The notes under the pieces were generated by a model. It saw only the letters and a program-made list of their open reading frames with translations, searched no databases and was not told the origin of the DNA. The position numbers and the translations under genes are program-made. Below are positions 42,700 to 54,754 of a stretch of 64,000 nt of DNA, piece after piece. Source of the DNA: Thelonectria olida (Eukaryota > Ascomycota > Sordariomycetes > Hypocreales > Nectriaceae); assembly GCA_020736575.1 (NCBI GenBank), contig JAGPYM010000038.1:248001-312000 (forward strand), read 5' to 3'. Within the stretch, counting starts at the first letter, position 1. The number at the start of each line of letters is the position of its first letter.

Positions 42700-44190
42700 A
42701 TATGAAGATGTAGCTATCTCATATCTTACGTGATATAAAACCTCGGTTCATTGAACATGTTGACTGAGCAGAACTAAGAGGAGAATTCCACCAATCGCCA
42801 GACATACCGGTACTTATGACTATTCAGAGTAGTATTGTAGCTGAGACCGAGGTTCCAGGGTCAGATTTTAATTTCGCTGTGTACTTCTCTTTTCAGCTTA
42901 AAGGTGCTATAAAGCTTTGGAATCAAAAATCCGCTCCATCGCAACGTAGTTGTCTAGTCCGTTCTATTCCCAGCTAAATTGATGTACTAAGTTAGGACAT
43001 TAGAAGGCACACCCCCCTCATGCACCACAACGTCGAACGGCGAGAGCCCTATTTGAGTAAAAGTCACGTCGAACAGCCGTAGAGGCAGCATGCTGCTTCG
43101 ACCCTTGCTCGGTGATTTGCTTCATCCAAACATAATGGGATCCATACCCGTTAAACGATCCACATACCCATTTTCAAAAGTTCTATCATGTGGCTGTGCT
43201 AAGCGGACTGCCCGGTTGGTGGGTAACACAAAACGTCTCCTCCCTATTCACTGAGCTTGATCCATCTCTGATCTGGCATTGAGGAAGAGCCGAGGCGATA
43301 CCTGAAAAGCTAATTCGGAGTGTGTTTTCCCCGATCCCTCACGAGCCCTAGGGGCTCCTTGGGCTAGAGGTTTGCTTGTCATCACGATAGGAACCGCCGC
43401 CATATGAATAGATAATTCCACACCTCCGCATCCGAGCGGAGCTCACTTCATTAATCCTGCCGTCTCGTGTCGTAAGCATTTGTAGGCCCCATCTGTGCCC
43501 GATGCCGCATATGCAGACGGCTGATAGCACAGGAACATTCTTTATTACAGCAATAACGTTATCTCAAACAACGGGATCAAACGTAGGGGTAAGGAGGCAG
43601 GACTTGAGAGCTGACGAGGGCAAATGTTGACAGTAGGGCCTAATACGACTGTTGTAAAATACTCACCCGTAACCCTATCCACTGGTTTGGCGCTTACAAT
43701 CCCATTCCCTAGGACCTGCATTGCGCAATGATGGAGTTCCGGACGCCTTCAACACGTTCCAGGCCCTTATCCTTACAACCATCGACGGGGCACCGAATCG
43801 GGATCTGCCTCTCCGCATTGTGATTCCCCCTTTCTTCTTGATTGACCAAGTTGGGAGATAGTGTCTCTGCCAGATCTGAAAGCTATATCAATATTTTGTG
43901 CGGCTCCAGGGACTTACATGCTGTGGCGGTAACCTCAGGGTAACGAGCGAGGACGCCAAGAAGCTCAAGCAAGCTTACTTCCTGGGGTGGTGTGCAGGTC
44001 AGGGAAAACTGGGGTTGACGTGGCAGGTCTTAATTACCTCTCGGTTATACCGCCATTTTTGGACAAGTAAATACTGAACCTGCTGGTCAAGAACAGTGAC
44101 TGACGCCTCGTGATGGTAATGTGCCCATGATGCGACAGTTGAACAGGAAAGATCAACAGCCAAAGTATGTCGGTACATACACAACATCTC
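42700..44190. other. 1.5 kb without a recognisable gene
   Basis: Short frames only. No domain or clear repeat recognised. Likely decayed sequence between the Kunitz-like gene and the gypsy relic. Confidence 0.45.
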
Positions 44191-44198
44191 ATAGCCCT

Positions 44199-44537
44199 CT
44201 ATCCTGCTCTGCAGTTTCTTGCCACATGGCCTTGCTTCCCACAATTAAAACATAACCCATTCTGCTTTCGTTCCTCATATAACTGGTGTTCAATATCTAT
44301 TGCTTTCTTTGCCATATCCTCGTATGTAGTCGGTAGTTCTCCAAGCTGATAAATCCTGTCTTGGATTTCGTCTTTAAGCCCGACAAAGAAAAGAGATGCC
44401 AAGTATGTCTCCCGTGTAAGCTTGCTTGACAGTCTGAGATACTCTAATCCATAGTCTCTTGCGCTTCCGGTTTGTTTAAGGCGCTGAAGTTTGATAGCGG
44501 CTTCCATTTCGGTGATATTTTCGTCTGGCCCGGACAT
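44199..44537 (-). pseudogene. Gypsy-type retrotransposon Gag fragment with zinc knuckle
   Basis: A 112-codon frame reading KLQRLKQTGSARDYGLEYL, ASLFFVGLKDEIQDRIYQL, PTTYEDMAKKAIDIEHQLYE and the knuckle CFNCGKQGHVARNC. This is the C-terminal half of a Ty3/gypsy Gag. Protease and Pol are not found to the left, so only a fragment is present. Sequence at 44560-44930 upstream may include its LTR but I could not define ends. Confidence 0.75.
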
Positions 44538-45031
44538 ATCCTTATCCTTGATTAGTATGGACTTTTTAAGGTGGTAGTAGAATAATCATGCTCGTAAGAT
44601 AAAGAAAAATCACCTGAGCTTAAATAGCGAAGAAGTATCTCTAGGGATTTGTAGGAGCGATGTGTTTATAGACTTCTGTAATTAATATTGAGTGCAGTGG
44701 AATAGCTTGGTTGAAGTATTCGTTGTTCATAGAGAACACTGGCGATCAGGCGTCATATTCTGTGGTTTTATGGTCACATGACGGGTCGAGGTACGTAATA
44801 CGGAATAATAGTCGGAACGACGAGTGCTCGTGTCAGACGGAAGGGGCAGGTCTAGCCGAGCTGACTAAGGAGGTCGGGGTAAAAGGCAGGAAAAAGCCGC
44901 ATCCACAATCTCAGCGACGAACGGCCAACACAGGAGGATTTCTCTTGGTCTCTTGCAATCTCATTATTTATCTTCTTTATAACTTTTGAAATACCCGGTA
45001 GCCGCTTGGCGGAGATTCAGGACATTGGCGG

Positions 45032-45338
45032 ATGTCTGGTGTTGTGAACCCCGCTTCAGACGTCATCACCGTCATGGAAGGCGAGCCGGATGTTCCGGGT
45101 GGGGGATATCATCGTCCCCTGCGTAAAAGGACCAGAACGACGAGGGCATTGGAGTCCGAGCAGCAAAAGGGCGATATGGAATGGCAGGAGGAGGAGAGCA
45201 GCGAGGGAGCTCTGAGCCATACGCGAACGAAGAAAAGAACCACGCCTAAGGCAGCTGGCAGCGTGACCGAGGCGATCCAGGGTTTGAAACGACTTCTAGA
45301 ACAGGATTTCAATCAAAGAATGGAAGCAATGAAGACCG
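45032..45338 (+). pseudogene. LINE copy 2 ORF1, N-terminal stub
   Basis: MSGVVNPASDVITVMEGEPD and [18 protein letters not shown] match the start of ORF1 in copy 1 up to the coiled coil. After AMK the sequence is ORF2 in another frame, so the zinc knuckles are lost and the frame runs on as unrelated peptide to about 45502. Confidence 0.85.
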
Positions 45339-47552
45339 ATATCGTTGCTGTCAACACTAGGCAAGATACTCGAAGCAGTCGTTGCAGAACGGATCTCCTA
45401 TGTAGTGGAGGGTTATGGACTGTTACCCGCAAACCACTTCGGGGCAAGGAAGCGAAGGTCAGCCGAACAGGCACTGATGCTGTTGCAGGAGCAGATCTAT
45501 AAGGCATGGAGGGCCAGCAGGGTGCTCAGTCTGATCAGCTTCGACGTCAAAGGCGCTTACAATGGAGTGTTCAAGGAGCGTCTACTCGAGAGGCTGAAGG
45601 CGAGAGGCATATCTGGTGAGCTGGTCAGATGGATTGATGCCTTCTGCTCTAGGCGATCGGCTGCCGTGGTGGTAAATGGGCACACGTCGCAGCAACGGGT
45701 TTTGCCGCAGGCGGGCCTCCCGCAAGGATCACCGCTGTCGCCGGTGTTGTTCCTATTCTTCAATGCAGACTTGGTGCAAAGAAGAATCAACGCGAGAGGC
45801 GGCTCAATTGCATTCATCGACGACTACTCGGCATGGGTGACAGGGCCAACGGCGGAGGCGAACCGAGCAGGCATCCAGGCAATCATAAATGAAGCGCTGG
45901 ACTGGGAAAGGCGGAGCGGCGCGACTTTCGAAGGAGACAAAACGGCCATTGTACATTTCACGAGAAACGCCGCGCGTGCTAGCGACACACCATTCATGAT
46001 CAAAGGAAAAGAAGTCAAGCCCAAGAGCAACGCAAAGATCCTGGGCGTAGTAATGGATGCGAAGCTACGGTACAAGGAACATATGGCTAGAGCCGCGGCA
46101 AAGGGGCTCACGGCCGCCATGTGTTTGAGAAGACTGAAAATGCTATCACCGCGGACGGCGAGACAACTATTCATAGCAACAGTGGCTCCCACTATGGACT
46201 TTGCATCCAGCGTGTGGGCGCACTCATGCGGCGTTAGAGAAACAGCTTGGTTGGGCAAGGCACAGCTGGTCGGAGCACAGGCGATCACAGGGGCTTTCCG
46301 GACTGTCGCAGTGGCGGTGGCAGAGGCCGAAGCTAGTATCCAACCGGTACAGGAACGGCATGCACAGGCAGCGACAAGGTTTTGGATCAACCTCCAGACC
46401 CTTCCTAGGGCACACCCGTTGGCTACACTGAAGGTGAAGGCGTATCGACGATTCGTATCGCCTATGCAAAAGATCGCTCAGGCACAAGGGGAAATGACTC
46501 CTGAACGAATGGAGGTCATTCGGGAGTTCGCGCTACCGCCATGGAGAAACCGTGTATTGGTGTCATGCGACCCTGACCGGGAGAGGGCGATGGAAGCTGC
46601 AAGTAGGGTGGATGGTATAGTCATTGCCACCTGCTCTTCGCAGAGAGAGGGTATGGTAGGCATGGGAGGTGTCGTACGAGATACCGCCCTCAACAATGCC
46701 GACGAACTAGTGGCCAGCTACTCCATCACTCTTGGGTCGAGGGAGGAGCTGAACCTGTACATGGCCGAGCTGAGAGCTATAGAGATGGCGCTGAGATGCA
46801 TGCCAACCGGACTGTGTCGACGGAGTATAGCCGTCATCACGAGCAACCGCTCTGCATTAAAAGCCATACGGCGACCGCGACAACAATCCGGCCAACAGAC
46901 CATTCGGCAAATCTACGACCACGTCGAGCGGCTTGAAGACGGGGGCAATTCCCTCCAGATGATGTGGGTTCCAGCAGGAGAAGAAGACTTTGCCCTAGGA
47001 CCAAAAGCCAAAGCAGCAGCCCGGAAGGCCACGGAAAGGGAGTGCAGGCCAGATGTGCCAATATATCAGGCAAGATCTACGAGGATAAGACTAGCGATAA
47101 CCAAGCAGCGGCAAACAAGAACACCGCTAGGAAGGGTCGGGAAATACTCGAAGACGATAGACACGGCACTACCTGGCAAGCATACCCGTACTCTATATGA
47201 CCCGCTGAAGAGGAAAGAAGCAGAGGTGCTGGTCCAGCTCCGCACTGGAATGGCAAGACTGAACAGCTTTCTATACAACATCGGTGCAGTGGAATCGGAT
47301 ACGTGCGAGTGTGGTCAAGCATCCGAGACAGTTGAGCATTTTCTATTCAGATGCACAAAGTGGACAACGCAACGGGAAGGCATGCTGAAATGCTCACAAG
47401 CAAAGATGGGAAACCTCTCTTTCTTTTTAGGAGGAAAGGCAGCGTCTGACGGAGACAAATGGGCGCCAGACATGCAGGCAGTACGGGCGACGATCAAATT
47501 TGCCATTGCAACAGGGAGGCTTGACATGGACGTGAAGCCGCAGGCATACTAA
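45339..47552 (+). pseudogene. LINE copy 2 ORF2 remnant: reverse transcriptase and RNase H, no endonuclease
   Basis: From [20 protein letters not shown] the frame is open for about 737 codons: reverse transcriptase ([15 protein letters not shown], catalytic FIDD in SIAFIDDYSAW), RNase H (ELNLYMAELRAIEMAL; Asn in ITSNRSAL where an Asp is usual) and the terminal Cys/His motif CECGQASETVEHFLFRC. There is no ATG at the front: a TGA at 45330-45332 precedes it in frame. The endonuclease and the first part of the RT are deleted. It could be expressed only by frameshifting from the ORF1 stub or from an internal start. Confidence 0.85.
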
Positions 47553-47833
47553 CTATTCAGACCAAACCCTACTAACATTATACAATCTCATTTCGACAGA
47601 CCGGGCTTCAGTTGCTGAGGATAGGATGCTGAACACTTGGAGAAATTGGCCTTCAAGCAGGCCTGTCACGGCATTATACACCAGATTGGACCAGTTAGTG
47701 AGAAGGGAAAATTATGGGGCTTCGGGTGATTATGGAAGAACTGTATGAAACGCAAGCAGCTTAGCGCAAAGGCCCTATGGGGTGTATTCCCCCCGGGCGG
47801 AATAAAATCAAATCAAATCAAACCCCAACACAG

Positions 47834-48947
47834 ACATCATCACAACAGCTCACGGGCTAACCTTCTGATCAATTGAATACCCTCACGTTGAGGCTAAAAT
47901 CATCATATTTTCCCTGTGAATTCTATTATATTTGAACCCGTTATTTCGGCCCGGCCCTTGACATCTTCCGGGTCCGACACCTTATATACTAGAGTATTAT
48001 TTTTCACTGCCCTAACATACTGGATATTGAGCTTGGCTTTGAGTTGGGCTTTCATAGACTCATGGTCAAAATTTGGGTAAGTTTGGACGTCAAACACTAT
48101 TGTTTTGGTTGAATTTACTCTGTTGGTGGAAGAATTACATGCCCCACGTATGTCGCGAGAATGTGGGGTCGCGATCATGTGGGGAGCGACTCTCATCTAT
48201 GTCCAGACACGCGTTTGGATGGGCTGATGACCAGCGCATGACAAGATACCTTCAAATCCAGCTTACGCGTCTGGACTATCACAATGACTTTATCTGGGGT
48301 GGGGATGCACACGAGGGAGAACTGTACTTATGGACATGGCCAACAACCCTCCTTTGACGTTGGGGTTCCTATCTTTGACGATTAGGAGATTCTTAGCGCG
48401 CTGAAGCTCTGAAGAAGGCGAGCATCGGCCCCCAGGTGGTAGGCTCTGTTTCTGCTTCGGCTGACGGCGTTCGTGCGGCATAATTGATAATCTATTTTGG
48501 TGCTGGTGTCGAGTCTCCGAACGACCGAAGCGTGTCTCGAAGCTTCGCGCTTGGCTTCATGGCCCGGCTTGATCGCATCGTGGTCGGAAAGGGGCTTTCA
48601 GACGACCATCTCGGGAGGGCGAACCAGAGCTCTCCATCACATTTCACTTTCCTCACCAATGACCGGTGATAGGCCGAGAATACACCCAAGTAGCGTAGCC
48701 GGCAATCCTGGAACGCTACATTGAAAGAGTCCAAATCACGACAAGATCACGGCAGGCGAAACCGACCCGAGAAGACACTACCAAACGATCAGCCAAGCCA
48801 CCTGCAGCTTCCTATCCTGTCCCCAAACAACATGCGACCAATTCGGCAATACAGACTGGGGGGCTCAACAAAAGCGTTCGGCACAAGGTCCCGAATTGCA
48901 CATTATCACAATGGTTGAAACGGGCAAATATGAGATGGTTCTCATTT
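47834..48947. other. 1.1 kb between LINE copy 2 and the MULE
   Basis: Short frames on both strands; none recognised. The minus-strand frame at 47903-48196 has no convincing match. Confidence 0.45.
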
Positions 48948-49028
48948 AGGGAATTGATAGGGGGCGTGATGTTTTTGATACGGGGGCGTCATCCTTACGG
49001 GGGCGTCACTTTTATTGCCTCCAATTGG
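48948..49028 (+). repeat. MULE left terminal inverted repeat
   Basis: 81 bp from agggaattgat to cctccaattgg, with gggggcgt repeated three times inside. It matches the reverse complement of 52560-52640 at 80 of 81 positions; the difference is G here and A in the other copy (read on this strand). Confidence 0.9.
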
Positions 49029-49193
49029 TCAAAAAAAGGTTGACCCACTAGTACAATATCACCTCAGCAGGAGGACTTATCTCAGTAACAAGAGATCCAG
49101 CCCCACTATTATTGACAATAACATGTCTCTACTTATATATGCAGGCGGATGCATTATCACAGGGCTGTAAGTTGCACGTTGCTCTTATTATAT

Positions 49194-52119
49194 CTAATCA
49201 ACTATAACACGGATTGTATCTTCATCGCTCCCAATTAGCTCCCATTGACTCCTTTGCCTCCGAACACTCGGCTGCGTCCTTCGTCCGCTAGCACGTAAGC
49301 CCGTAGATCTTCCAACTCCAAGGTTTGCCGATTGGCTACGCGTCACAACTTGGCTTGAGGGCGTTGCCGCACTACTAGCATTGCTGCTAGCTTGGCTACT
49401 GGCCTGCTGGCTTGCTTCTTGTGTAAGCCTAGCCAGTGTCGACTTGTTTCGACTGCCTGGTGGTTGACCCCGTCTGCGACCTGATGTACGGTCGGGTTGG
49501 CTTCTGGTGGGAGCCCCAGGCTGGCTGCTAGCCTCAATAGCCAGCCTTGCTGGCACAGCTTGCGTAGTGTTCTTAGGCCTGCCACGGAGAGATGTGACGA
49601 TCTTTGGGTCGAGGATATGTCGGTATGGATCCCGTGAAGTTGACTCTCGCAGCCGCCAGCGTTGATGGACCTCCCATTTAGTAAAGGATGTAGCAGAGCC
49701 TAGCTTTTGGAAAACCGTATGGTAGCAAGGGATCCCAAGCTCAATAGAGACCGAACAGTTATCATCGCAAGCGCCAAGAGGGCTGGGGTTTGGATTCTTC
49801 CCTGTCGGCATCGCCTTTCTCGCCAGCCGATACTGCTTCGTGATCAGCCCCAGAGCTTTCGCTGAGATCACTGTTCTCAGCTCGCCTAGGTACTCTGAGC
49901 TTGAGCCAATATAGTTGTGCGAGGTAAGAACCTCATCCTCAGCACAGGCATGCGTAAAGTCTCGCTCCTGATCCCTCATCATATCCTGCATTGCTTCAAC
50001 CAGCTGATAGAGGTGGCTCATACCATTGAGGAGATAGCTCTTAATGTTATTATTGCTGGCTTCCGTGCCTGAGGTGACGCGGATACCGAAGTTGCGATAC
50101 TGCCGGGTGAAACAGCGCGCCCATTGCGCCCTCACTGGCATATAGGTACCATGAAGGTATCGCAGAATAGCCCGCTGATCATTAAACTCCTTGCAAAGGT
50201 TTATCCATGCTTTATCATGTGCCTCCTCGGTCTCGGCAAACACCACAAGTCTCCACATCATAAGAACCCCTCGGTAGGTATGTGGGATATCATTGGTAGG
50301 TGGCGCATGAATGAGCTGTTTATCTTGAGGGTTCAGCCCAGTCTGTGGCTGCGGTTCAGGACAGTCTGTATCGCTGCTGCTGGTATCGCTGCTGCTGGGG
50401 CTCTTGACCCACTTCTGCTTAGCCCTAAGAAGGACATTAGAGTTGATATGATGGATGCAGAGCTGCTGCTGCACCTTGGGGAATTGGTCGTTCAGTGCGG
50501 CCTTCATTGAGTCGTCAAAATCGGTAATAATAACATCTGGCTGTCGGATGGAGTTTTGCTCTGCTAGCTGCCGTATACTCTCTGCAAGGAACTGGAAGCC
50601 TTCACGCCTCTCGTTATCTACTATACCGAAGGCGGCATTATAGATAGAGCCCAGGCAGGTCTGTCCGGTAGCCTGGAATAAGGGCAGCTTGAAGCGGTTG
50701 GTATTGTACGTATTGTCGAAGCTGATAACCTCAGGGAACCGTTTCCACATTCTAATGCAGTAAGGGAAGGTCCAGACAAGGCCAATTAGGCGGTTAGGCT
50801 TATCATCTGCCCATCTCACCAGGTAGGGGATCTCCATCTCATCAAACAGCTTAACAAGTGCTCCAGTAGGCGAATAGCCATTAAGCTTGTCCCGGTTGAT
50901 ACGAGCCCTGGCATTGTAGATATCTCTCTGGGTGAACACGGACTCGGGATGTTGCTCCTGTACAACAGCCCGTACATCCCGAGCCCGGATTGCAACCCGG
51001 CGGCTTGTTGATTCAACTGTGGCCCTAATAGGTGTAGTAGCCCTGCGATGGGATGGGTGGGCAGATGGCCCAATGCTGGGACCGTGGTTATGCTGGCTGT
51101 GTTTAGGGTCTGGGTGCTGTCGCAAGAACCATCTGCCCTCCTCTAACGCCTCTGCAATAACCTGCCACTGACAACCACATTTGCGTGATCTCCGTTGACG
51201 AATACCTGCGCCTCTAGCGGGTCTAGCGTCCCCAAATCGATCGCATTGTATTGAGTATCGGATTTTTCGACCTTTATAGGAGTGTGTATTCCGTCGAATG
51301 ATGCCGAATCCATGACCCTTTGCAAACTCGTTTATCCTATTGAAGAGATCCTCAGCTGACACTGCTGAGTCCCCTGGGATCGGCGGGTTCGAAATCTGAT
51401 CTGGGACAGGCGATGAGGATAAGGATTGTTGGGTCGAAGGGGAGGTATTAACCTCGGGAGTTGGGGTAGTGCGTCGTGGTGAGTATGGCGGAGGGGATTC
51501 ATAAGCATCTGAGCTGAGCGGCGACCAACCCCATCTTTGTCGCCATCCATGGACACGCTCATATGATTCAGTCAGTTCTTTTGTGAGCTTCTGGCCTTCT
51601 CCGATAACCCCACGGACAATTTGCATTGCAGATTCAAACCGTTCCCTGGTTACACACATTGGGATTGAGTTGATAGCTGGGTTGAAGGCTGTGTAGGAGG
51701 CGAGGGAGGCAAAGGGTCAACCTCAGGGCCTGGTATTAATGTCCTTATTCGCTGTGACCGTCTCCGTCCAGATGGGAAGTCGTTCCGGAGGTATATTTCG
51801 TAATCAGACCGAAGCTCCCATGATGGTTCATGGAGTCCCTGTGAGCCATGGGGTCGCGGGAAGGATGAGAAGTCTGTGGATAGGATGCAAAAAGGTTCCC
51901 TAGTGCATCTTGATCTCCAATCCCGTAGTGTTTCTCTATACTTGTCGCTATACTACTCGCTGAAGGTGGCCGATTCGCAAGTAGCGGTGGGCTGAATCTA
52001 GGCAGTCGGCTCGGTCGCGGCCGCTTCGTAGGACGCAATTGATCGCTTGGGCTAGGGTTTCGAGTGCGGCTTCGGGATTGATCTCGTTGGGATACTGCTG
52101 GAGCGTCAAGAGTAGACAT
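49194..52119 (-). CDS. MULE transposase with FAR1-like DNA-binding region
   Basis: Exon 1 (51759-52119) starts MSTLDAPAVSQRDQSRSRTR. A 70-bp intron (51689-51758, gtcaca..acacag) joins in frame to exon 2 (49194-51688), giving 951 residues. A FAR1/WRKY-GCM1-type zinc region (INEFAKGHGFGIIRRNTHSY, CGCQWQV, ..HSQHNHGPS) precedes the DDE core: Asp in VISFDNTYNTNRF, Asp in VIITDFDDSMKAAL, Glu in TSGTEASNNNIKSYL. A SWIM-type zinc motif (CSVSIELGIPCYH) and AT-hook-like RGRPKN follow. It cuts and pastes this element in the nucleus. No lesion was seen. Choosing the first exon depends on the intron being real; otherwise the start at 51659 gives 821 residues. Confidence 0.85.
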
Positions 52120-52559
52120 GATAATCGGCCTTGGTGATAGTTGGATGAATACAGCGTAGGTACATAGATTGCATTGATAATGGCAACGCGATATTTTATG
52201 TCAAGACGAGCGATACAATGGATAGCTGAACGTTGAAGGTGCCTGACTGATTGAGGCAATGAAGAACTCTTGGTTTCCTATCTAAATAAGCGACGAAGGT
52301 CGGTCTCTTTTTCTTGTGTTCAATCCTAGGCAGCAGTGCTACGATTGACTCATATCGTCGTGTGATAGCTATGCTGCCTGGAGCCGGTTGTATTGTGGCG
52401 TTCACGCTGATCGTGAAAGTTGTTCACGATGATCGTCATCCTTTGGCTTGAAGTGCGAGGAAATGAACGACGGATCTTGACATTCAAAGACAGCTGAGTC
52501 CTCAGTACAAAAGGGGGCTGGGAGGAGATCTAAGATGTACTAACAAAAGAGGGTCTCAG

Positions 52560-52640
52560 CCAATTGGAGGCAATAAAAGTGATGCCCCCGTAAGGATGAC
52601 GCCCCCGTATCAAAAACATCACGCCCCCTATCAATTCCCT
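52560..52640 (-). repeat. MULE right terminal inverted repeat
   Basis: Reverse complement of the left repeat apart from one position. Confidence 0.9.
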
Positions 52641-52644
52641 TTAC

Positions 52645-53782
52645 CAGATTCATGTTTTTTGTCCATGCATGGTTAAGAGTCATCTTGATATTGGGTGATG
52701 GATTAGGATGCTGAAAGACTCTTGAGTCTCTATTTAATGAGGGCATAAAGGTCAGCCTTTTATATACCCATTTATTATCTTGGGGGGTGGTTAGCAGCTT
52801 CTAGAGACAGGGCTGAAACTGCTATACGCTGAGCTCTCGGATGATCCTTATCCGGTCCATAGCCCTTATTCCGTGTGACATCTTCGTTCTTCACTCGACC
52901 TCGCACTTTTCGTCCGTTCAACCCTTGGTTAGCAATGTCCCATCATTAACACCCTGGAACAAAGATGGATTACCTGACACGCAAACCATAGTTTAGGTAT
53001 AATAATAAAGATAACAAATAATAATATGAATAAGAGTAATATTGCGACAGATAGAGAATAAGTTTCAAAGTATGGTAACTATCTATGCTGTCGCTTTGCC
53101 ATCTTATTTGGTCGTACCTCAAACTAATACATCTTGAAAACTTCCTCAGGCTCTGTAGGATGCTCTCCAGTAACATCGTGGAAAGCAGTGGTTGAAATAT
53201 AGTTTATCTTGCCCTCCCGTACTAGACTGTAGTACTCAAGAGATATTGTTGCTCGGAATGGTCAGTATCTGCTTGAGATCTGAGGACTTTCTTTGCTTCG
53301 GCTCTAACAATCCAGGATTAGTAGGATATACATATTGATCTTCCTTGAAGTAAGCATATTCTTAGTTCATCTAATGTAATGTGTTCACGCGCTGCGAATG
53401 GCAAGTAGTGAGTGACGAAAGAGTGACAAGAATCATAAATCATCCCGGCGTTTGACAACACGAGTGATATCTGCCGAGTCAATTATACATTATTAAAGGC
53501 CTATTCTGAGTACAGAACAAACGGATATCTAACTCCCGACCAAACGAGGGCATGTCATGTGGTATCAACTCCAGACTCGACGTCGTGCAAACCATCCAGT
53601 CCCGAACGTCTAACGAGTGACTGGTGTATACTTCCCATCTCGAAACCATTTCCACCATCGTCTCTGTTCCTCCATCGAAGACTTCTCAGTCTGACTTTTC
53701 CCTGTTCGCATCCAGGCTGTCAATCTTGTCGGCAAGGGCGCTTCAAAACCTAGACAACCAAACAGTCAAATTCGTGATCCGT
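52645..53782. other. 1.1 kb without a recognisable gene
   Basis: AT-rich in part (52975-53050). Holds the 3' flank of the opsin-related gene; nothing else recognised. Confidence 0.45.
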
Positions 53783-54507
53783 TTAAGCCGTGACAACACC
53801 ATGCTGTCCAGCCGGCGCGGCAGCATGAGCGCTCGTCCCGGGCGCAGCCGTCATCATGGGGCACACACCGTCGCGCCCCGTGACTCGGCCGTACTGCGTG
53901 AAGTGCAGGTTCAAGTGACCGTAGTCCCACTTGCGCGAGAGGAACAGGAACGCGAAGCCGATGACGGGCAGCATCAGCACATCGAGGATGCCGAAGAAGA
54001 TGAAGCTCTTAGTCACGCTGATGACGTTGCCGCCGTCCGACACGGCAAAGGCGATCGGGTACAGCAGCCACAGGAGGTTGAGCCAGCCGGCGAGTGAGAC
54101 ATAGTCGCCGCGGAGGTTGACGCGGCCGGCAGACGAGCGACCGTGCCACATGGTTTGAAGGGCAAGGAGGAACCAGACGGCGGTGCCAAAGGCCCAGAAA
54201 CCCCATTTGTAGTTGGATGCTGTGTAGGCGGCGCAGAGGTAGGAGATGATCCTATTCACGGCGTGTTAGTCTGACATGTACCCCCGCTTCTCCAAATGTC
54301 TCATGAATACAAGGTATGAAATCAACGTACCAGGCCCAGGCAAGGAAAACGTTGAAGAAGATGGTCGCCCAGCTCACGCCGCTGATCAAGCCGAGGGCAA
54401 TGATGATAACGGGGAACGAGACAACCCAAAAGACGTATTTGGCGAAGAAGACCTGGTAGGTGGCAGCATCGCCGCGATGCAGGGACGTCGCCATAACAGA
54501 CCAGCCG

Positions 54508-54640
54508 TGATGAAACAAAAAGGGTTATGTGGTGATATTGAAAGGTCTAAGTTACATGTGTCTGTGAGGAGCACGGCTCACTAAATATCCACATCCCAGC
54601 CAGCAGCAGATTGGACCATCTTAGTCATACGGTCTCAACA
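54508..54640 (-). repeat. 3' LTR of copia copy 2 (133 bp)
   Basis: On the plus strand starts TGATGAAAC and ends GGTCTCAACA. By eye identical at every position to 60499-60631. Unusually short for a copia LTR. Confidence 0.95.
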
Positions 54641-54649
54641 CTCCCACTC
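54641..54649 (-). promoter_or_regulatory. Polypurine tract of copia copy 2
   Basis: On the element strand gagtgggag directly precedes the 3' LTR, the place where plus-strand DNA synthesis is primed. Short and with one T, so a weak example. Confidence 0.5.
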
Positions 54650-54754
54650 GAGCTGCTGTTGGACTTCATGTGCAGGCCTGTCGAGTCTCGTTAAAACCCC
54701 AAAAACACCTTCGTGGGTGAAAACTGCAGGGAAAGAGCCATCTCGACTCAGGCA

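Larger units (their letters stand above)
44934..47824 (+). mobile_element. LINE retrotransposon, Tad1-like, with a large internal deletion (copy 2)
   Basis: The 5' leader (from attatttatcttctttataac) and the first 100 codons of ORF1 match copy 1, then the sequence jumps to the middle of ORF2. The 3' end carries an (AAATC)n-type tail. Flanking copies of ccaacacag (44925-44933 and 47825-47833) mark the ends as a probable 9-bp target duplication. The deletion relative to copy 1 removes about 2.7 kb. The 3' end is the same family as the fragment at 18.2 kb. Confidence 0.82.
48948..52640 (-). mobile_element. MULE DNA transposon, Hop/FAR1-like, complete
   Basis: A 3.69-kb unit bounded by 81-bp terminal inverted repeats that differ at a single position, enclosing one transposase gene with one intron. 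No matching 8-10-bp target duplication is visible at the outer ends (ttctcattt on the left, ttaccagat on the right), so the flanks may have been rearranged. The complete transposase and near-identical ends suggest recent activity. Confidence 0.85.

Noticed and set aside
47903..48196. Minus-strand 97-codon frame
   Set aside because: No recognisable family and no support from context.
48941..52649. A target-site duplication for the MULE
   Set aside because: Flanking 9-mers differ and shifting the ends by a few bases does not produce a match.
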